Source: Sphingomonas sp. S1-29
GTDB lineage: Bacteria; Pseudomonadota; Alphaproteobacteria; Sphingomonadales; Sphingomonadaceae
NCBI RefSeq assembly: GCF_026167545.1
Contig: NZ_CP110678.1
Span: 238,501 to 302,500 of the forward strand
DNA: 64,000 nt
Reading direction: 5' to 3'
Positions 59,683 through 64,000 of this stretch are shown one piece after another (the first letter of the stretch is position 1; every line of letters begins with the position of its first letter). The notes below the pieces were generated by a model. That model saw nothing but the letters and a program-made list of their open reading frames with translations. It was not told the origin of the DNA and made no database searches. Position numbers and translations under genes: made by a program.

Positions 59683-60630
59683 GTGACCGATCCCATCACC
59701 GTGCTGTTCCTATGTACGGGCAATTCCGCGCGCTCGATCCTTGCCGAGGCGCTGCTGGCGCATAAGGGCGGCGGTCGGTTCCGGTCGCTCAGCGCAGGCA
59801 GCTTTCCCAAGGGCGACGTCCACCCGCAGGCACTGCAAACCTTGCGGCAGGCTGGGCTACCGACCGATGGCTATCGTTCGAAAAGCTGGGATGCGTTCGC
59901 CGGCCCCGACGCGCCGACGATCGATATCGTCGTGACGGTGTGCGACAATGCCGCGGGCGAAGTCTGTCCGGTCTGGCCCGGCACCCCGCTCAAGGCGCAT
60001 TGGGGGATCGACGACCCCGCCGCCGCGCTGCCCGAGCAGCAGGAAGCCGCCTTCAGCGAGGCCTATCGCCAGATGGAAGCGCGGATCGATCGGCTGGTCG
60101 CGCTGCCGATCGCCGGGCTCGATCGCGAACAGGCGCAGCACGCGCTTCGCCGGATCGGCGCCGAGATCGGCTCGACCGACGAGGCCCGCCGCCAGGCCGA
60201 AGGCGCGCAGGGGGTGACGATCTACCACAACCCCGCCTGCGGCACGTCGCGCAACACGCTGGCGATGATCCGCAACGCCGGGATCGAGCCGGAGGTGATC
60301 GAGTATCTGAAGACCCCGCCGTCGCGCGCGGTGCTGGTTGATCTGATCGCGCGTGCCGGGCTTAGCCCGCGCGCGCTGCTGCGCGAAAAGGGCACCCCCT
60401 TTGCCGAGCTCGGGCTGGGGGACGATAGCCTGGACGACGAAGCGCTGATCGATGCGATGATCGCATATCCGATCCTCATCAACCGGCCGTTGGTGGTGAC
60501 GCCGTTGGGGGTTCGCCTGTGCCGCCCATCGGAAGTGGTGCTCGACATCCTCCCCGCGGCGCAACGCGGTGCCTTCACCAAGGAAGATGGCGAACGCGTC
60601 ATCGACGACAGCGGGGCGAAGGTGCGATGA
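59683..60630 (+). CDS. arsC: Fused double arsenate reductase (Trx-type plus Grx-type ArsC)
   Basis: A 315-residue protein with two ArsC types in one chain. Residues 1-160 are a low-molecular-weight phosphatase-fold ArsC: P-loop [10 protein letters not shown] (Cys11, Arg17) and resolving cysteines Cys87 and Cys95 ([16 protein letters not shown]). Residues about 177-315 are a glutaredoxin-coupled ArsC: catalytic Cys186 ([16 protein letters not shown]), Arg in LLREKGTPF and the [17 protein letters not shown] block. The linker (160-176) is acidic and helical. GTG at 59683 follows AAGGA by seven bases. It overlaps acr3 by four bases. Both domains look complete; the chain would reduce arsenate using either thiol system. 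Confidence 0.9.
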   Translation: MTDPITVLFLCTGNSARSILAEALLAHKGGGRFRSLSAGSFPKGDVHPQALQTLRQAGLPTDGYRSKSWDAFAGPDAPTIDIVVTVCDNAAGEVCPVWPGTPLKAHWGIDDPAAALPEQQEAAFSEAYRQMEARIDRLVALPIAGLDREQAQHALRRIGAEIGSTDEARRQAEGAQGVTIYHNPACGTSRNTLAMIRNAGIEPEVIEYLKTPPSRAVLVDLIARAGLSPRALLREKGTPFAELGLGDDSLDDEALIDAMIAYPILINRPLVVTPLGVRLCRPSEVVLDILPAAQRGAFTKEDGERVIDDSGAKVR

Positions 60631-61691
60631 CCGAGCAGCTTTCCAAGCCCGAGCGGCTGGGCTTTCTCGATCGCTGGCTGACGCTGTGGATCTTCGCGGC
60701 GATGGGGCTGGGGGTGTTGCTCGGCACGATCTTCACCGGGCTACCGGCGGCGCTCAACGGCCTGTCGGTCGGCACCACCAACGTGCCGATCGCGATCGGG
60801 CTGATCCTGATGATGTACCCGCCGCTGGCGCGCGTGCGCTATGAAGACCTGCCCAAGGTCTTCGCCGACAAGCGCGTGCTGATGCTGTCGCTGGTGCAGA
60901 ACTGGCTGATCGGGCCGACCTTGATGTTCGCGCTCGCGGTGATCTTCCTGCGCGATTATCCCGAATATATGACCGGGGTGATCTTGATCGGCCTGGCGCG
61001 CTGCATCGCGATGGTGCTGGTGTGGAACCAACTGGCGAAGGGCGACAATCAATATGTCGCGGGGCTGGTCGCGTTCAACTCGATCTTCCAGATCGCGTTC
61101 TTCAGCGTCTATGCTTGGCTGTTCCTCACCGTCCTGCCGCCGTTGTTCGGGCTCGAGGGCAGCGTGATCGATGTCAGCTTCTGGACGATCGCCGAGGCGG
61201 TGCTGATCTATCTGGGGCTGCCGTTCCTCGCGGGGTTCATCACGCGCAAGTGGCTGGTCGCGAAGCGCGGGAACGATTGGTACGAGGCCAGCTTCCTGCC
61301 GCGGATCGGGCCGATCACGCTGGCGGCGTTGTTGTTCACCATCACCGCGATGTTCACGCTCAAGGGCGGCGACGTCGTCCGGCTGCCGCTCGACGCGATC
61401 CGGATCGCGATCCCGCTGACGATCTATTTCGTCGTCCAATTCCTGATCAGCTTCTTCATGGGCAAGCTGATCCAGGCCGATTATCCGCGCACCACCGCGA
61501 TCGCCTTCACCGCCTCGGGCAATAATTTCGAACTGGCGATCGCGGTCGCCATCGCCGCATTCGGGCTCGCCTCGCCGGTGGCGTTCGCCGCGGTGATCGG
61601 GCCGCTGGTCGAGGTGCCGGTGCTGATCCTGCTGGTGCAGGTCGCGTTGCGACTCGGCCGGCGCTGGTTTCCCGCCACCGCCCCCGCCTGA
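60627..61691 (+). CDS. acr3: ACR3-family arsenite efflux transporter
   Basis: A 354-residue transporter with about ten helices. ACR3 features are [20 protein letters not shown], the [14 protein letters not shown] helix, the conserved Cys in [19 protein letters not shown] and the [20 protein letters not shown] block. It expels arsenite by proton exchange across the inner membrane. The ATG overlaps the arsC stop by four bases. Some databases name it arsB, but it belongs to the ACR3, not the ArsB, family. Confidence 0.95.
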   Translation: MTEQLSKPERLGFLDRWLTLWIFAAMGLGVLLGTIFTGLPAALNGLSVGTTNVPIAIGLILMMYPPLARVRYEDLPKVFADKRVLMLSLVQNWLIGPTLMFALAVIFLRDYPEYMTGVILIGLARCIAMVLVWNQLAKGDNQYVAGLVAFNSIFQIAFFSVYAWLFLTVLPPLFGLEGSVIDVSFWTIAEAVLIYLGLPFLAGFITRKWLVAKRGNDWYEASFLPRIGPITLAALLFTITAMFTLKGGDVVRLPLDAIRIAIPLTIYFVVQFLISFFMGKLIQADYPRTTAIAFTASGNNFELAIAVAIAAFGLASPVAFAAVIGPLVEVPVLILLVQVALRLGRRWFPATAPA

Positions 61692-61704
61692 CGGAGACGA
61701 TATC

Positions 61705-62463
61705 TTGCCGCTACGCACGCTCGCCGACCCCGATCACCTCCCCGCGCTCGATCGCCAATATGCGTTCGACCGGCCCGGCGCCGGCCTCGGCCCCGCCGAC
61801 CCGCCACCGCGCATCCTGCTGCTCTATGGCAGCCTGCGCGAACGCTCCTATTCGCGGCTTTGCGTCGAGGAGGCGGCGCGGTTGCTGCAATGGTTCGGCT
61901 GCGAGACGCGAATCTTCGATCCCTCGACGCTGCCGCTGCCCGATCAGGTGGCGCGCGACGACCACCCCGCGGTCCATGAATTGCGCCAATTGTCTTTGTG
62001 GTCCGAGGGGCAGGTGTGGTGTAGCCCCGAGCGTCACGGCCAGATCACCGGGGTGATGAAGACGCAGATCGACCATCTACCGCTGGCGATGGGGGGGATG
62101 CGGCCGACGCAGGGGCGGACGCTCGCGGTGATGCAGGTGTCGGCGGGGTCGCAATCGTTCAACAGCGTCAACACGCTGCGCGTGCTCGGCCGCTGGATGC
62201 GGATGTTCACCATCCCCAACCAATCCTCGGTCGCCAAGGCGTTCGACGAGTTCGACGATGCGGGGCGGATGAAGCCATCGAGCTATTATGACCGGATCGT
62301 CGACGTGATGGAGGAGCTGGTGCGTTTCACCGTGCTGATGCGACCGCACGCGGCGGCGCTGGTCGATCGCTATTCGGAGCGCAAGCAGGCCGGCGTGCCG
62401 ATAGACGCGGCCACCGACCTTTCGAGCATCGCAATCGGCGCGCAAGGCAACCGACCGGCGTGA
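61705..62463 (+). CDS. arsH: ArsH organoarsenical oxidase / NADPH:FMN oxidoreductase
   Basis: A 252-residue flavodoxin-fold enzyme. [20 protein letters not shown] binds [23 protein letters not shown] and [20 protein letters not shown] are ArsH-specific. It oxidises trivalent methylarsenicals to less toxic pentavalent forms. TTG at 61705 follows GGAG by nine bases, 13 bases after the acr3 stop, so it is the last gene of the operon. Confidence 0.93.
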   Translation: MPLRTLADPDHLPALDRQYAFDRPGAGLGPADPPPRILLLYGSLRERSYSRLCVEEAARLLQWFGCETRIFDPSTLPLPDQVARDDHPAVHELRQLSLWSEGQVWCSPERHGQITGVMKTQIDHLPLAMGGMRPTQGRTLAVMQVSAGSQSFNSVNTLRVLGRWMRMFTIPNQSSVAKAFDEFDDAGRMKPSSYYDRIVDVMEELVRFTVLMRPHAAALVDRYSERKQAGVPIDAATDLSSIAIGAQGNRPA

Positions 62464-62480
62464 CCGGGCGGTTCAGTTGG

Positions 62481-63800
62481 TTATCGCGCGGCCTTGCCGG
62501 GTGACGCCGCGACCGCGGTGACGGCTGTCGCCGCGTTGGGCTGCACCGGCAGATCGAGCCAGTCGGTCGGCGGCAGGCGATAGAGCATGTCGAAGAATTC
62601 GAGCTGGAGCCGCGCCGGCTTCGACGTGTTGCTGTTCCACAGCATCACGATCCCGCTCTTCTCGGCAGGGTCGAACAGCACCAGCGAGCCATAGCCGTCG
62701 ACCGATCCGCGATGCCCGACCAGCGCATGACCGGCATAAGTGTAGCTGCGCCAGCCAAGCCCATAGGCCGCATTGGTCAGCGCGCGATCCATCGCGCCGC
62801 GGCGACCCTTGGGCGGCGTCGATACGCGCGGGCGATGCATCGCCTCGAGCGCGGCAGGCGACAGGATCGCCGGCGCGTCGCCCATTTGCGCCTGCATCCA
62901 GCGGGTGAGGTCGAGGATCGACGAATTGACCCCGCCCGCCGCTGGCACGCGGTAATAATTGTCGTTCACCGTCGTCGGCGTCCGGTTCCAGCGATGCGGC
63001 TGCGCCCAGCTCTCGGCGCCTTGCAGCCCGGCGCGACCGACGCTGGCGGTCGTCATCCCCAGCGGGGCGAACAGCCGCTCTTGCGCGACGCTGGCATAGG
63101 CTTGGCCGGTGGCTTGCTCGACCAGCTCGCTGGCGGCGTCGAAGGCGATGTTCTGATAGCCATAGCAGGTCGCCGGCGGGCAATATTGCGCCAAGGTCCC
63201 GAGCGATGCGCGCAGCAGCTTGGGATCCTGCCCTGCCTCTAGCCGGTCATCCCATGCGTTGCGCACCAGTCCCAGGCGATGCGAAAGCAGGTCGGCAACC
63301 GTCACGCTGCGCGCGTCGCCGGGCAGGGTGAGCGTGGTCCGCATCGAGGCGAGCGACGAATCGAGCGACAATTTGCCGTCCTCGGCCAGCCCGACCACCA
63401 GCGCCGACGCGACGCCCTTCGATACCGACGCCCAGCGAAAAACCGTGTCGGGTGTCACCGCCGCACCCGAACTGGCGAGCGTTTCGCCATAGCCCTTGAT
63501 GAAGCGAACCCGGCCCTTCTCGACCGTGCCGATCGCGAGCCCCACCATGTCGCGCTCGCGCATCAGCGTGGCGATCCGCGATTCGAGCCGGCCGTAATCG
63601 ACGATCGACGGCTGTGCGTCGGCAAGCGGGATCATCATCCGCTCGACCGCGCGCGGGGCGGTGGGATTGGCTGGCGCGTCGGTCGGCGAGGCATGCCCGG
63701 TCAGCAGCACCGCCACGCCCCCCGCAAGCGCCAGCGCGCCCCCCGCCGCCAGCATCGCCTTCGTCACTATCGTCGCCAAACCGCAATCCGTCCTTCGCAA
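62481..63800 (-). CDS. Serine hydrolase of the class C beta-lactamase family
   Basis: A 439-residue exported enzyme: N-terminal basic residues then a hydrophobic leader (MLAAGGALALAGGVAVLL). The penicillin-binding SxxK motif is WASVSKGVASAL, the Tyr-x-Asn motif is YGYQNIAFDAASEL, and the third-motif region HRGSVDGYGSL replaces KTG. Members hydrolyse esters, amides or D-amino acid peptides. TTG at 63800 follows AGGA by six bases; GTG at 63767 is an alternative. It is convergent with the ars operon. True beta-lactamase activity is doubtful. Confidence 0.85.
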   Translation of the reverse strand: MRRTDCGLATIVTKAMLAAGGALALAGGVAVLLTGHASPTDAPANPTAPRAVERMMIPLADAQPSIVDYGRLESRIATLMRERDMVGLAIGTVEKGRVRFIKGYGETLASSGAAVTPDTVFRWASVSKGVASALVVGLAEDGKLSLDSSLASMRTTLTLPGDARSVTVADLLSHRLGLVRNAWDDRLEAGQDPKLLRASLGTLAQYCPPATCYGYQNIAFDAASELVEQATGQAYASVAQERLFAPLGMTTASVGRAGLQGAESWAQPHRWNRTPTTVNDNYYRVPAAGGVNSSILDLTRWMQAQMGDAPAILSPAALEAMHRPRVSTPPKGRRGAMDRALTNAAYGLGWRSYTYAGHALVGHRGSVDGYGSLVLFDPAEKSGIVMLWNSNTSKPARLQLEFFDMLYRLPPTDWLDLPVQPNAATAVTAVAASPGKAAR

Positions 63801-63976
63801 GTCGTATCCTGGCTAATAGCCGATGACCGCGATCGCGCTACCGCGATCTGGCCCGGTTCGGCAGCGCGCTGCTGCCGCCGACCGCATTTTTCGATCCTCG
63901 CGGGGGTGGCGAAGCGGGGCGGTCTGGTCCACGTTGCCGGCAACATTCGGTACCGAACATCCGACGAAGGAAGCAC

Positions 63977-64000
63977 ATGAAGCGCACGACATTGAGCCGG
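63977..64000 (+). CDS. Start of an unidentified gene (partial)
   Basis: ATG at 63977-63979 with an AAGGA ribosome site seven bases upstream gives MKRTTLSR before the window ends. It could be the start of an exported protein, but eight residues are too few to judge. Confidence 0.45.

Overview
The window is GC-rich, tightly packed chromosomal DNA from an alphaproteobacterium, most likely a sphingomonad (Sphingomonas or a close relative). The basis for this is gene content and order: a lapA-pyrF-trpF-trpB-trpA-accD-folC block, an N-succinylarginine (ast) cluster, a MerR regulator in front of a DmdC-like acyl-CoA dehydrogenase, SleB-type hydrolase and LapA proteins. Short palindromic repeats of several families sit between genes. 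No rRNA, prophage, complete insertion sequence or CRISPR array is visible. Two tRNA genes are present.

Layout. 0-3.6 kb: end of a sugar permease, a GntR regulator, and a glutathione-dependent formaldehyde operon (frmA, a VOC protein, S-formylglutathione hydrolase). 3.6-9 kb: arginine succinyltransferase pathway genes (an M20 hydrolase, astA, astB), a DUF481 outer-membrane protein and rppH. 9-22.8 kb: HDAC-like deacetylase, photolyase, SDR, purF, hisI, a small lipoprotein, MerR plus acyl-CoA dehydrogenase, SleB hydrolase, MFS exporter-cysK, and an alpha/beta hydrolase. 22.8-36.6 kb: catalase, a five-unit tandem palindromic repeat array, UvrD helicase, GFA and ThuA proteins, Pit phosphate transporter, rsmD-rluB, a single-domain response regulator and an AmpG-like permease. 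36.6-43.1 kb: the folC-accD-trpA-trpB-trpF-pyrF-lapA block, all leftward. 43.1-48.9 kb: patatin-like lipase, an EEP-family phosphodiesterase, a two-component system and an EF-hand protein. 48.9-50.4 kb: an AT-richer islet with one membrane-anchored nuclease-like gene bracketed by two similar hairpins. 50.4-58.4 kb: SDR, a secreted repeat protein, Lrp regulator, a histidine kinase with a degenerate ATP-binding domain, polysaccharide deacetylase running into a tRNA, tRNA-Pro, and an SLC13 permease. 58.5-62.5 kb: an arsenic resistance cluster (FMN reductase, arsR, a double arsenate reductase, acr3, arsH). 62.5-64 kb: a serine hydrolase and the first codons of another gene.

The most unusual items are these: a single protein joining the thioredoxin-type and glutaredoxin-type arsenate reductases; the hairpin-bracketed nuclease gene; the dense palindromic repeats, some of which supply the start or end of coding regions; a coding sequence that terminates inside a tRNA gene; and an apparent pseudokinase. 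Start codons were chosen from ribosome-binding sites, family N-termini and overlaps. GTG or TTG is used at several genes.
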